Below, piece by piece: positions 1-8,478 of a stretch of 64,000 nt of DNA; position 1 is the first letter of the stretch; each line of letters begins with the position of its first letter. The notes below the pieces were generated by a model that was not told where the DNA came from, made no database searches, and saw nothing but the letters and a program-made list of their open reading frames with translations. Source of the stretch: Fimbriimonadaceae bacterium (GTDB lineage Bacteria > Armatimonadota > Fimbriimonadia > Fimbriimonadales > Fimbriimonadaceae); the NCBI GenBank assembly GCA_022843485.1, contig JALHNM010000009.1:32567-96566 (forward strand), read 5' to 3'. The translations under genes were made by a program, and so were the position numbers.

Positions 1-1447
1 CGAGGATGTGGTGAGCGAGGGTCGAGAGGGGCTGGGCGGTGGTGACAAGGAAGTCCCCCGGCTCGGCGCTGGCGGCCTCCTCAGTCCATGTGCCCTCCAA
101 CCGAACGAGTCGCCTGCCCTGGAACGGTTGGGGGGCGACGGTCGCCTCCGTGACCTGGAACGTGGACGCCTGCACCGGCCCACCCTGACTCACCCGCTCG
201 ACCACGATCCCGTGACGGTCCAGCAGATCGGCCACCGGCCCGTGCGCCCCTCGCACCAAGTAGGCCGCCGGCAGTGGGGAGCGCCGCGTCGGGACGAAGC
301 GGTCGAAGATCGGGAGCGTCCGGGGCTCGATGTCGGTCGGTACCCCCGTGCGCCGGGGCTGGCCCGGGGCCGCCGGCCGTTCGAGGAGGACCGCCTCCTC
401 CCCCCGGCTCGCGAACTCGAAGCGGGTGCCCATGTCGCGCCCGGGAGTCCCGGCGGCCTCCCGGTCGGCGGCCCGGACCACCTCGATCACTTCCGGGCCC
501 CTATCGGCCACGATCTGAAGCACCGCGTCCACGTAGGCCTCGGTGATGCGCACCCGCTCCTTGAACGGGAGGTAGACGAGGGCCTCGACGAGCACCCCGA
601 TCCGGTTGCGGAGCCCCGCATAGTGCGTGCTGTAGCGACCCTCGGGCCCGACGACGTACCACCCGTCCTGGCCGCCGCGGGTCTCGAGGTTGCCGTAGTC
701 GAACGTCTCGAACCCCGCCTCCTTTCGGACCCTGGCTCGGATCAGCGGCACGAGGGTCGACTCGTTCCAGGCCCGTAGGGTCGCCGGGGTGTTCGGGTTG
801 AGAGGGAAGAGGTCGGTCACCGGGTACCCGTGCCGCGTGCCATCGGTCGCGTGGAGGTCGAGCGACACCTCGGGGTCCCAGGTGGTGAAGACGTGCTCCA
901 TGGCCCCCCGCGTCTCGGGCGCGTCGAGTTTGATGTAGTCCCGGTTCAGGTCGAGCCCCTGCCCGTTCGCTCTTTGGCCCACGATGGCGGGGCCGTTCTG
1001 GCCCGGGCGGTTGGTCTCTTGGGGTCCGAGCGCTTCGTTGCCGTCGGCGTTGTAGATGGGGACGACCAGGAGGACGACGCGGTCCAGGAGTCCGGGGGAC
1101 GTCAGGGCGTACCGACGGAGCAGGTGCAGCACGGCCTCTTTGCCCTCGACTTCGCCCGCGTGGATGTTGGCCTGAACGTAGACCACGGGCCGCCCTAGCC
1201 GCCTGGCTTCGGCCGGGCCGGAGACGAGCGGTCGGGACGCGATGACGAGGGGGACCGGCCGGCCTTTCGGGCTCGTCGCCATGGTCTCGACGCGGATCGG
1301 GGCGCCCTGGCGTTGGAGCTCGTCGAGGAAGCCCATCACGTCGGCGTGGGTCGACGTCTCGGCGAAGTCCGTGCGCTCGGCTCGGGTCTGGGGGACGTCC
1401 GGCGACGGGGCGAGGAGGGCCAGGGCGGCGATCAGCACGGGGGCCAT
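1..1447 (-). CDS. Zinc carboxypeptidase, peptidase family M14 (3' end cut by window edge)
   Basis: The reading frame starts at ATG 1447 and runs off the left edge, so at least 482 residues are visible. The N-terminus (MAPVLIAALALLAPSP) looks like a signal peptide, so the enzyme is probably secreted. M14 hallmarks are visible: HAGEVEGKE near residues 96-104 gives the first zinc His and Glu (HxxE), NADGNE and LDLNRDY follow, DLHATDGTRHGY carries the third zinc ligand, and GVLVEALVY carries a candidate catalytic Glu. These features fit a zinc exopeptidase acting on peptides outside the cytoplasm; the substrate is unknown. A -10-like GACAAT lies 5 bases before the ATG. The next gene upstream is co-oriented, 25 bases away. 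The family call is firm, the exact subfamily is not. Confidence 0.86.
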   Translation of the reverse strand, partial: MAPVLIAALALLAPSPDVPQTRAERTDFAETSTHADVMGFLDELQRQGAPIRVETMATSPKGRPVPLVIASRPLVSGPAEARRLGRPVVYVQANIHAGEVEGKEAVLHLLRRYALTSPGLLDRVVLLVVPIYNADGNEALGPQETNRPGQNGPAIVGQRANGQGLDLNRDYIKLDAPETRGAMEHVFTTWDPEVSLDLHATDGTRHGYPVTDLFPLNPNTPATLRAWNESTLVPLIRARVRKEAGFETFDYGNLETRGGQDGWYVVGPEGRYSTHYAGLRNRIGVLVEALVYLPFKERVRITEAYVDAVLQIVADRGPEVIEVVRAADREAAGTPGRDMGTRFEFASRGEEAVLLERPAAPGQPRRTGVPTDIEPRTLPIFDRFVPTRRSPLPAAYLVRGAHGPVADLLDRHGIVVERVSQGGPVQASTFQVTEATVAPQPFQGRRLVRLEGTWTEEAASAEPGDFLVTTAQPLSTLAHHIL

Positions 1448-1452
1448 GCCCT

Positions 1453-1458
1453 ATTGTC
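1453..1458 (-). promoter_or_regulatory. -10-like hexamer GACAAT
   Basis: On the minus strand GACAAT ends 5 bases before the ATG of the M14 peptidase, placing the expected transcription start at or beside the start codon. It is one of many similar cases in this window. Confidence 0.4.
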
Positions 1459-1472
1459 CCCGGCCCGGCCCG

Positions 1473-2291
1473 TCAAAAGGCGACGGCCAGGCTCCAGTAC
1501 GCGTACTTGCCCCGGACGGACCCGACCATCGCGTACGCACGCGGGGTCCGGCGGCTGGGGCTGAAACGCTCGCCGCCCTTCACCTCTCCAAGGTCGAGAC
1601 CCACCCCCCAGTTCCAGTTGAAGGCGTCGTACTCGACCATGCCCTTGACCCCGCGGACCAGGTCGGCGCTGGCGTTCCCCCAGACCCCCTTGAACCGCCG
1701 GACACCGGCGCCCAGGCTCACATGCGCCCCAGGGGCGACCTGGCCCGTTGCGACGACGTAGGGCGAGGTCGCGGTGTGGTCGTCGAGACCGGGCAGCGTG
1801 TCGCCGGAGGCCCCCGCGTTCCCTCGGAGATCCTGGACTCCCACAGCGTAGCGGATCGGCCCGCGTTGCTCGAACGGTTCCCAGTGGAAGTTGAACGCGC
1901 TGTCGAGCGTCCCGCTGAGGAGCATCGCCCCGACCGTGAGCCGCCCGTACGAGCCGAGCCCAAGGCCGGTCTGGAGCGTCCCCGTGCCGTTGCCCCGGCC
2001 GAGGACGTCCCGGTCGCCCTCGAAGGTGAAGCTCAGGGTGTTCTGGTAGCTCAGGACGGAACCCGCCCCCGCCCACCGCCTCGGCGCGAAACTATAGGCG
2101 ACCGGGGTCGAGTAGGTGAGGGCTCCGGAAGGACTGGCCTCGCCTTCCGGGGTCACGGGCAGGCCGGAGCCCGGCAGACCGCCGAGGTTGCGGAGATTCG
2201 GGAAGCGTTGGTCGCCGATAAGGCCTTCTTGGGCCAGGGCGAGCGCGGGGGAAAGGGAGAGCCCGAGCGCGACGGGCCAGACTCGGCGCAT
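1473..2291 (-). CDS. Putative outer-membrane beta-barrel protein
   Basis: This protein of about 272 residues has a signal peptide (MRRVWPVALGLSLSPALALA, then Q). The rest is rich in alternating Gly/aromatic beta-strand-like segments and it ends in ...SLAVAF, the terminal Phe typical of outer-membrane barrels. I recognise no named family. ATG 2291 is preferred to the in-frame GTG at 2297 because a TACCCT hexamer sits 6 bases before 2291 and would abut the GTG. It lies upstream of the M14 peptidase with a 25-base gap, so the two may be cotranscribed, although the peptidase has its own -10-like hexamer. Outer-membrane location is inferred. Confidence 0.65.
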   Translation of the reverse strand: MRRVWPVALGLSLSPALALAQEGLIGDQRFPNLRNLGGLPGSGLPVTPEGEASPSGALTYSTPVAYSFAPRRWAGAGSVLSYQNTLSFTFEGDRDVLGRGNGTGTLQTGLGLGSYGRLTVGAMLLSGTLDSAFNFHWEPFEQRGPIRYAVGVQDLRGNAGASGDTLPGLDDHTATSPYVVATGQVAPGAHVSLGAGVRRFKGVWGNASADLVRGVKGMVEYDAFNWNWGVGLDLGEVKGGERFSPSRRTPRAYAMVGSVRGKYAYWSLAVAF

Positions 2292-2297
2292 CGACAC

Positions 2298-2338
2298 AGG
2301 GTACCCCTAGACGCCTCCCCACTCTTGGCAGGTAGCCT
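2298..2338. promoter_or_regulatory. Divergent pair of -10-like hexamers
   Basis: Minus-strand TACCCT (2298-2303) precedes the barrel gene by 6 bases. Plus-strand TAGCCT (2333-2338) precedes the oxidase TTG start by 7 bases. Both fit the short-spacing promoter pattern seen across the window. Confidence 0.4.
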
Positions 2339-2345
2339 GTGCGCC

Positions 2346-3566
2346 TTGCGGTCGGACGTCGTCATCGTCGGGGGAGGGATCGTCGGGCTGGCCGTCGCCT
2401 ACAAGCTCGCCGTCGCGCGGCCGGGCTTGCGGGCGACCGTGCTCGAAAAGGAGGACAGGCTCGCCGCCCATCAGACCGGGCGGAACTCGGGCGTCGTGCA
2501 CTCCGGGATCTACTACCGTCCCGGGTCGCTGAAGGCACTGACCTGTCGCGACGGCAAGGCCCAGCTCGAGGCCTTCTGCGCGGAGCACGGCGTCCCCTGG
2601 GAGCGCTGTGGCAAGGTCATCGTCGCGACGGACGAGAACGAGAGGGCGAACCTGCCGCGGATCCTTACCAACGGGGAAGGGAACGGCGTCGATTGCCGGC
2701 TCATCGGGCCCGAGGAACTCCGCGAGCTCGAGCCCCACGCGAACGGAGTCGCGGCGATCCACGTTCCCGAGACGGGCATCGTGGACTACGTCCGGATGTG
2801 CGACCGACTGGCGGCCGAGATCGAATCGAGGGGCGGGCGGATCGTCCTCGGCGCCCGGGCCGAGCGGTTCCAGTCGAGGCCAGACGGGCTGGTCGTCCAG
2901 ACGACTCAGGGGGACTTCGAGGCGGGCCTCATGGTCAACTGCGCAGGGCTCCACTCCGACCGGGTCGCGCGGGCGGCAGGTCAGGGCGGCCCGGAACGGA
3001 TCGTGCCGTTCCGTGGCGAGTACTTCCAGCTCACACCCGACGCCGAGCACCTGTGCCGGAACCTAATCTACCCGACCCCGACCCCGCAGTTCCCATTCCT
3101 CGGCGTCCATCTGACCCGCATGGTGACCGGTGGGGTGGAGTGCGGACCGAACGCGGTCCTCGCCCTTGCCCGCGAGGCCTACCGCAAGACTGACGTGAAC
3201 CTCGCCGACCTGGTCGACACGCTCTCCTTCCCGGGGTTCTGGCGGCTGGCCCTCCGGCACTGGAGGCACGGGGCGGGCGAGGCGTGGCGGTCTGCGAGCA
3301 AGGGGGCCTTCGTCTCTGCCCTCCAGCGGCTGGTGCCCGCAGTCGAGGGGCAGCACCTCGTCCCCATCGACCCGGGCGTGCGGGCCCAGGCGGTCTCGAG
3401 GGCGGGCGCGTTGGTCGACGACTTCGTCCTCCGCACGGGGGACCGGACGGTCCACGTGGTGAACGCCCCGAGCCCGGCCGCCACCGCGTCGTTGGCGATC
3501 GCGGACCGGGTCGCCGAGTCGCTCTTGCCGCACCTTAGCGCCTCGACTGCCGCAGCACGTCCGTGA
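2346..3566 (+). CDS. lhgO: L-2-hydroxyglutarate oxidase-like FAD enzyme (LhgO/DAO family)
   Basis: The product has 406 residues, the usual LhgO length. The N-terminal Rossmann FAD motif VVIVGGGIVGLAVAYKLA is at residues 4-21. It is followed by QTGRNSGVVHSGIYYRPGSL, a signature of L-2-hydroxyglutarate oxidases. Family knowledge predicts FAD-dependent oxidation of L-2-hydroxyglutarate to 2-oxoglutarate, a metabolite-repair step. TTG 2346 was chosen because it begins right before the FAD motif, gives the family's normal length and follows a TAGCCT hexamer by 7 bases; the frame is open much further upstream with no sensible protein content. The 3' end overlaps the convergent DegT gene by 32 bases. 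Confidence 0.85.
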   Translation: MRSDVVIVGGGIVGLAVAYKLAVARPGLRATVLEKEDRLAAHQTGRNSGVVHSGIYYRPGSLKALTCRDGKAQLEAFCAEHGVPWERCGKVIVATDENERANLPRILTNGEGNGVDCRLIGPEELRELEPHANGVAAIHVPETGIVDYVRMCDRLAAEIESRGGRIVLGARAERFQSRPDGLVVQTTQGDFEAGLMVNCAGLHSDRVARAAGQGGPERIVPFRGEYFQLTPDAEHLCRNLIYPTPTPQFPFLGVHLTRMVTGGVECGPNAVLALAREAYRKTDVNLADLVDTLSFPGFWRLALRHWRHGAGEAWRSASKGAFVSALQRLVPAVEGQHLVPIDPGVRAQAVSRAGALVDDFVLRTGDRTVHVVNAPSPAATASLAIADRVAESLLPHLSASTAAARP

Positions 3567-4713
3567 CCGCCTCGACGACGTAGTCGATTTCGTCGTCCGT
3601 GTGCTTGGGGCTCAGCGGGAGCGTGACCATCCGCTCGAAGTTCTCGTTCGCCACGGGGATGTCGCCCGGCCGGTACCCGTACTTGTCGGCATAGTAGGGG
3701 TGGGTGTGGACGGGGATGTAGTGCACGGAGAGCCCCACGTTCCGCGCCTTGACCTCGTCGAAGAACCGGTCGCGGTCGATGGTGAGGGTCTCGAGGTTGA
3801 TCCGGAGCACGTACATGTGCCAAGAGCTCTCGACCTCCGGCCGCTCGGTCGGGGTTTGCACCTGGTCGTTGCCTTTGAACCCGGCGTCGTAACGGGCGAC
3901 GAGCTGACGGCGGCGCGCCTGCATGGCCCCCAGGCGGTCGAGCTGGCGCAGGCCGAGCGCCGCCTGGATGTCGGTCATGTTGTACTTGAACCCGGGGGCG
4001 ACGACATCGTACCGCCATGACCCGGCCCGGTCGAACCGCTTCCAGGCGTCCCGGCTCATCCCGTGGGAGCTCAGCAAGGCGACGCGCTCGACGAGGTCCG
4101 GGGCGCCGGTCACCATCCCTCCCTCGCCAGTGGTCATGTTCTTGGTCGGGTAGAAGCTGAACGCGGCCAGGTTCGGGCTGGATCCTATCCAGCGGCCCTT
4201 GTACTTGGCGTGGACGGCGTGGGCGGCGTCCTCGATGACCGCGACCCCGTGCTGGTCGGCGATGGCCTGGATCGCGTCGAGGTCCACGGCGTGGCCGCAG
4301 TAGTGCACGGGGACGATGGCCTTGGTGCGGGGGGAGAGGGCCCGCTCGACTGCCGCCGGGTCGATGTTGAGGGTGTCCGGTTCGACGTCGACGAGGACAG
4401 GCCGGGCACCGACGTGCTCCACGACGTTGGCGGTCGAACAGAAGGTGAGCGTCGTCGTGACGACCTCGTCCCCGGGCCCGACGCCCAGCGCGGCGAGGGC
4501 GAGGTGCAGCCCGGCGGTGCAAGAGCTCACGGCGGTCGCAGCCGGGGCGGCGAACGTGTCGGCGAACTCCGCCTGGAACTGCCGCGTCCGCGGGCCGGTC
4601 GTCAACCAGTCGCCCCGGAGGGTCTCGACGACCTCGGCGATCTCCTCTTCGCCGATCAAGGGCGGCGCGAAGGGAACGAACTGCGAACGGACTGGGAACT
4701 CGGCGAGAGACAT
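3535..4713 (-). CDS. DegT/DnrJ/EryC1/StrS-family PLP aminotransferase
   Basis: This 392-residue protein has the family architecture: FAPPLIGEEEI at the N-terminus, GLHLALAALGVGPGDEVV, VEPDTLNIDP, VHYCGHAVDLDAI, IEDAAHAVHAKYKG and the PLP-lysine segment FYPTKNMTTGEGG. Such enzymes transfer an amino group to a nucleotide-linked keto-sugar. It therefore probably supplies an amino sugar for a surface glycan; the substrate cannot be read from sequence. ATG 4713 is chosen over an upstream in-frame ATG (4860) because the conserved family N-terminus begins here and CATCCT lies 7 bases upstream. It stands apart from the polysaccharide loci further right. Its last 32 bases overlap lhgO on the other strand. 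Confidence 0.9.
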   Translation of the reverse strand: MSLAEFPVRSQFVPFAPPLIGEEEIAEVVETLRGDWLTTGPRTRQFQAEFADTFAAPAATAVSSCTAGLHLALAALGVGPGDEVVTTTLTFCSTANVVEHVGARPVLVDVEPDTLNIDPAAVERALSPRTKAIVPVHYCGHAVDLDAIQAIADQHGVAVIEDAAHAVHAKYKGRWIGSSPNLAAFSFYPTKNMTTGEGGMVTGAPDLVERVALLSSHGMSRDAWKRFDRAGSWRYDVVAPGFKYNMTDIQAALGLRQLDRLGAMQARRRQLVARYDAGFKGNDQVQTPTERPEVESSWHMYVLRINLETLTIDRDRFFDEVKARNVGLSVHYIPVHTHPYYADKYGYRPGDIPVANENFERMVTLPLSPKHTDDEIDYVVEAVTDVLRQSRR

Positions 4714-4720
4714 TTGGGGC

Positions 4721-4863
4721 AGGATGGCACAACTTCGGGGGCGCGGGTCAATCCGACTCGGACAAGGGGAGTCGTATGCGACCCGGCAAGACCCGGTCTC
4801 CCGAAGGCCCTCCGCGGCGGTACGCGGGCCGGGCCCGGCCCCGACCGCGGGTCCGGCCACACT
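4721..4863. promoter_or_regulatory. Divergent intergenic region with -10-like hexamers
   Basis: Minus-strand CATCCT (4721-4726) precedes the aminotransferase by 7 bases. Plus-strand CACACT (4858-4863) precedes the phosphatase ATG by 8 bases. The rest of the region holds no gene; it includes a 16-base GC-only palindrome at 4826-4841. Confidence 0.35.
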
Positions 4864-4871
4864 CCGGCGTA

Positions 4872-5402
4872 ATGCCTCACCGCTACGTGCTGCTCGACCG
4901 GGACGGCACCCTGATCGTCGAGAAGGGGTACTTGGCCGATCCGGACGGGGTCGAGCTCGTGCCGGGGGCGGCGGGTGCCCTCGCGGCCCTGCGGGAGCGG
5001 GGGTGGGGCGCGGTCGTGGTCACGAACCAGTCCGGCGTGGGTCGGGGCTACTTCACCGCGGCGGCGGCGGCGGCGGTAAACCGGGAGGTCGTCCGGCGGT
5101 TGCGCGAGGCGGGGGCGGAGATCGACGGCGTCTATAGCTGCCCGGACGCCCCCGGTACGCCTTCGACCCACCGCAAACCCGAGCCGGGGATGGCCATCGA
5201 CGCGGCCCGCGACCTCGGGTTCGACCTCACCCAGTCCGTGGTGGTGGGGGATAAGCCCGCGGACGTCGAGTTGGCCCGTCGCATCGGCGCGATGGCCGTC
5301 CTCGTCCGAACCGGCTACGGCCGAGAGAGCGAGCCGAATTGCCGACCTGACGCCGTCATCGACTCTATCGCCGACCTCCCAGCCGTGCTCGAGGGCCGTT
5401 AG
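4872..5402 (+). CDS. HAD-IIIA phosphatase, GmhB/HisB-N-like
   Basis: The product has 176 residues. The HAD nucleophile motif LLDRDGTL is at residues 6-13, VVVTNQSGVGRG follows (motif II Thr/Asn), then HRKPEPGM (motif III Lys) and VVVGDKPADVELA (motif IV Asp). This layout matches D-glycero-D-manno-heptose 1,7-bisphosphate 7-phosphatase, which acts in ADP-heptose synthesis. The zinc loop of classical GmhB (C-x-H and C-x-C) is reduced to CPDAPGTPSTHRKP, with one Cys, so zinc binding is probably lost and the exact substrate is uncertain. It may instead be a histidinol- or other sugar-phosphate phosphatase. ATG 4872 begins just before the catalytic motif. The stop overlaps the convergent DUF4870-like gene. 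Confidence 0.8.
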   Translation: MPHRYVLLDRDGTLIVEKGYLADPDGVELVPGAAGALAALRERGWGAVVVTNQSGVGRGYFTAAAAAAVNREVVRRLREAGAEIDGVYSCPDAPGTPSTHRKPEPGMAIDAARDLGFDLTQSVVVGDKPADVELARRIGAMAVLVRTGYGRESEPNCRPDAVIDSIADLPAVLEGR

Positions 5403-5887
5403 CGGCCAGCGAGCCTCTTGACAAGCGCGGCCTGGCGGGGCCAGACCCCTTGCCACGCCTTGGCCGCTTGACGCAGAGAGACGACGGTCGTGATCGCCCA
5501 AAGGAGCCCAAGGGCCAGGAATCCAAGGGCGAACCGGGCGAGGAACGGCCAGATCGAGAAGTCCACCCAACCCGTCTGCCAGTGGCCCCAGAGGGTCCAG
5601 AGCGTATAGGCCAGGGAAGCCACGGCGGCCACGGCGAGCAGGACGTTCAGAGCGAGGGTCTCGAGAAGGGCCTGGAGGGCGTGAGAGGCAACGAACGGGG
5701 CGGACCGACGCCACAGCACGAAGGCCACTATCGGGGCGACGATCGGCCACGGGATCGACGCAAGGTGCATGAGGGCGGCCGAGCGGCGCGCCCCTTCGTC
5801 GGTCTCCAGGACGTCAGGAACCATGTCGATCAAGGACGCCCCTTCGTGGCCCAGGGTTGCGGTCCCGTGACTCTTGCCGTGAGTCAT
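5399..5887 (-). CDS. DUF4870-like small membrane protein
   Basis: This protein of about 162 residues has a hydrophilic N-terminus and hydrophobic helices around LMHLASIPWPIVAPIVAFVL, the ALNVLLAVAAVASLAYTLWTL segment and FALGFLALGLLWAITTVVS. The first helix, followed by the charged WRRSAPFVASHALQAL, is the pattern of DUF4870 (Tic20-like) membrane proteins, which have no firmly assigned function. ATG 5887 is preferred; an in-frame start at 5935 would run into the divergent gene starting at 5917. It ends in a short convergent overlap with the HAD phosphatase. Confidence 0.7.
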   Translation of the reverse strand: MTHGKSHGTATLGHEGASLIDMVPDVLETDEGARRSAALMHLASIPWPIVAPIVAFVLWRRSAPFVASHALQALLETLALNVLLAVAAVASLAYTLWTLWGHWQTGWVDFSIWPFLARFALGFLALGLLWAITTVVSLRQAAKAWQGVWPRQAALVKRLAGR

Positions 5888-5916
5888 GGGGCGATCGGAC
5901 GGCGTCTGAGTAAGGG

Positions 5917-7113
5917 ATGCTCGCCTCGCTTTCACTAGTGCTGACTCTGTCCATGGGGCCGGTTCAAGACATCGACCTTCTTACCGAAGTCATCGGCCGC
6001 CCGACGGGGCGAAACGGTTACGAGGAGTACCTGATGGCGGCCACGCTCGTCCAGTCGAAGGCGGCGCAAGACTTGATCTCACGGGGGCTCCAGCCCGGGC
6101 TCGAAGGGCTCGAAGCCCGGCGGGAGGCGACGCGGAAGTACGCCCGGGCGCTCCAGTTGGTCGTTCAGGGCACGCAGAAAGGCGTGGCCCCGCCGCGAAG
6201 GGTTGTGTCCCTCGATACCCCGTTCCGAGAGCTCGGGGCCTTCCGGACGCTCGCCCAGCTGTTCGCGATCACCGCCCGGGATCAGTTCACGTCCGGAGAC
6301 CCGAACAAAGGGGTCGCGACGTTGCTCGATGGGTTGGCCTTCGCCGAGGAGTCTAGCCGGGTCGGAGCACTCATCGGTTACCTCGTGAGCGTGGCACTGT
6401 CATCGATCCTGCTGGCAGAAGCGGACTCGAACCTGCGACACGTCGCGCTCCCCGGGGCGGAGACGATCGTCGCCGGGGTCGGAGAGTGGTCGAACCGCCC
6501 TCCTGCCGTCTGCGACGTGATCGGGCTCGAGTTCGAATTCGTCCTCGGATTCCTCGATCGTGCCGACAAAAAAGCCATTGAGGAGCTTTTGGGCCCGCCT
6601 GAGGAGGGCGGTGAGTACGTTGTGCTGGCTCGAGTGGCGGCGCTCAGCCCTGACCAGCGCGCAGCCGCTTTCCGTGCCGCGAAGGCGGTCGCACTCACAC
6701 GGCGAGAGACCGTCCTGGCCGCGTTCTCGGCCCCTGAGCGGGAGTGGGTTGGGACGGTTGCTTCGCTGGACGAGACGACGGGCTCGGATGGGCCCCTGCC
6801 GGAGGTGTTGGCTAGTCTTCTTTTCCCTGTCTTCGGCCAGGTGGCCGTCATTACGGTTCGCGAGCGCACCCAGAGACGCCTGCTTGGAGTGCACGCGGCC
6901 ATCGTGGCCTACCGTTGGCGTCACGGGAGCCTTCCGACCGGGTTGGCGGAGACAGGGATCGACCCGAACGACCCGCTGACGGGCCGTCCGTTCGTCTACC
7001 GCTTGCGGGGCCAGGACTACGAGCTTTATAGTGAGGGGATCCCGGAGACCGGAAGGATCGACTTGCGGTATCGGAGGCAAGTTGGGGACGGGGGTAAGAC
7101 GCTCGAGCCGTAG
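5917..7113 (+). CDS. Secreted protein of unknown function
   Basis: This 398-residue protein begins MLASLSLVLTLSMGPVQ, which resembles a short signal peptide. Most of it is predicted helical and rich in Ala/Leu/Glu. A C-terminal segment (LLGVHAAIVAYRWRHGSLPT, then DPLTGRPFVYRLRGQDYELY) resembles the end of planctomycete-type secreted hypothetical proteins and the C-terminal region of some pseudopilins. I recognise no catalytic motif. AAGGG just before the ATG could serve as a ribosome-binding site. It is followed by purB after 44 bases. A periplasmic or lipid-facing role is possible but not supported further. Confidence 0.6.
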   Translation: MLASLSLVLTLSMGPVQDIDLLTEVIGRPTGRNGYEEYLMAATLVQSKAAQDLISRGLQPGLEGLEARREATRKYARALQLVVQGTQKGVAPPRRVVSLDTPFRELGAFRTLAQLFAITARDQFTSGDPNKGVATLLDGLAFAEESSRVGALIGYLVSVALSSILLAEADSNLRHVALPGAETIVAGVGEWSNRPPAVCDVIGLEFEFVLGFLDRADKKAIEELLGPPEEGGEYVVLARVAALSPDQRAAAFRAAKAVALTRRETVLAAFSAPEREWVGTVASLDETTGSDGPLPEVLASLLFPVFGQVAVITVRERTQRRLLGVHAAIVAYRWRHGSLPTGLAETGIDPNDPLTGRPFVYRLRGQDYELYSEGIPETGRIDLRYRRQVGDGGKTLEP

Positions 7114-7143
7114 GGGGCGGGCCACGGCTCGGGCGGCCGAAGG

Positions 7144-7149
7144 TACGCT
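7144..7149 (+). promoter_or_regulatory. -10-like hexamer TACGCT before purB
   Basis: TACGCT ends 8 bases before the GTG start of purB, consistent with a near-leaderless transcript. Confidence 0.35.
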
Positions 7150-7157
7150 CGGCCCTC

Positions 7158-8474
7158 GTGATCGAGCGCTATTGCACCCCCGAGATGACGGCCCTTTGGG
7201 GCCCGGAGGCGAAGGCCGCGCGGTGGCTGGAGGTCGAGCTTGCCGTCTGTGAGGCGTGGGCCGAGGCCGGTGTCGTCCCCCCAGACGACCTCGCCCGGAT
7301 CAAGGCCGCGGCTCGGTTCGACCTTGCTCGCTGCGACGAGATCGAGCGGGTCACGCGCCACGACCTCATGGCCTTCGTCCGGAACGTGAGCGAGTCGATC
7401 AGCGGGGTCGATGCCCTTTCGCCGGAGGTCGAGTCGAGGGAGGGCGACCCGAGTCGCTGGGTTCACTTCGGCGTCACCAGCTACGACGTGATCGATACGG
7501 CCCTCGGGATGATGCTCCGCGACTCGTGCGACGTCCTGTTGGACTCGATCGACCGACTTCGGGAGGTCGTCGAGGGTCTCTTCGACCGGCACGGATCGAC
7601 CCCGTGTATCGGGCGCACCCATGGGATCCACGCCGAGCCGGTCACGTTCGGGCACAAAATCCAGGGTTGGGCGCACGAACTTGCTCGAAGCCGCGAGCGG
7701 ATTGTCGCGGCCCGTGAGGAGGTCGCGGTCGGCAAGGTGAGCGGGGCAGTCGGGATCCACGCCCACGTCACGCCGGCCATCGAGGCTTCGGTCTGCCAGA
7801 GGCTGGGGCTGCGGCCGGATCCGAACAGCACCCAGATCGTGGCCCGAGACCGGATGGCGAACCTCCTCTGCGTCCTGGCCGTGCTCGCCGGGAGCCTGGA
7901 GCGCATCGCCACGGAGCTTCGTAACCTTCAGCGCACGGAGATCCTCGAGGTCCAGGAGGAGTTCGCCGCCGGGCAGACCGGGAGCAGCGCGATGCCCCAC
8001 AAGCGCAACCCGTGGAACAGTGAGACGGTGTGCGGGCTGGCCCGGGTGGTACGCGGCAACGCCCATGCGATGCTCGAGAGCGTCATGACCTGGCACGAGC
8101 GCGACCTTACGAACTCCTCGTTGGAACGGATCGTGCTCCCCGACACGTTCCAACTCGTCGACTTCATGCTGAACCGGACGGCCAGGGTGCTCGGGGGCCT
8201 TGTCGTGATGCCCGACCGGATGGCCGGCAACCTTCGCCAGATGGGCGATCTCGTCTTCAGCGAGCACGTCATGGTGGCGCTGATCCGTGCAGGGATGAGC
8301 CGGGAAGGGGCCTACAAGGTCGCCCAAAGGCACGCAGCGAGGGCCTGGGAGGGGGTGGACTTCAAGACGTCCGTCGCGTCCGACCCCGACGTCGCGTCGC
8401 GGCTCTCAGCGGCTGAGCTCGAGGAGTGCTTCAGCCTCGCGCACCACCTGCGCCACGCTCCGACGTCGATCTAG
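7158..8474 (+). CDS. purB: Adenylosuccinate lyase
   Basis: The 438-residue product has the fumarase/aspartase superfamily signature GSSAMPHKRNP, together with HFGVTSYDVIDTA and GRTHGIHAEP typical of bacterial PurB. It catalyses two purine-pathway steps: SAICAR to AICAR plus fumarate, and adenylosuccinate to AMP plus fumarate. GTG 7158 gives MIERYCTPEMTALW, the canonical PurB N-terminus. Length is normal and no key motif is missing. The gene ends 4 bases from the convergent S33 hydrolase. The other purine gene seen here, purD, lies 37 kb away. Confidence 0.96.
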   Translation: MIERYCTPEMTALWGPEAKAARWLEVELAVCEAWAEAGVVPPDDLARIKAAARFDLARCDEIERVTRHDLMAFVRNVSESISGVDALSPEVESREGDPSRWVHFGVTSYDVIDTALGMMLRDSCDVLLDSIDRLREVVEGLFDRHGSTPCIGRTHGIHAEPVTFGHKIQGWAHELARSRERIVAAREEVAVGKVSGAVGIHAHVTPAIEASVCQRLGLRPDPNSTQIVARDRMANLLCVLAVLAGSLERIATELRNLQRTEILEVQEEFAAGQTGSSAMPHKRNPWNSETVCGLARVVRGNAHAMLESVMTWHERDLTNSSLERIVLPDTFQLVDFMLNRTARVLGGLVVMPDRMAGNLRQMGDLVFSEHVMVALIRAGMSREGAYKVAQRHAARAWEGVDFKTSVASDPDVASRLSAAELEECFSLAHHLRHAPTSI

Positions 8475-8478
8475 GGCC

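Noticed and set aside
1242..2345. Plus-strand extension of the lhgO frame by about 370 codons upstream
   Set aside because: The extension is antisense to the M14 peptidase end and the whole barrel-protein gene and has no family resemblance; high GC keeps such shadow frames open.
4826..4841. Perfect 16-base palindrome GGGCCGGGCCCGGCCC between the DegT and HAD phosphatase genes
   Set aside because: GC-only palindromes of this kind are common by chance in sequence this GC-rich, and it is not placed at either proposed promoter.
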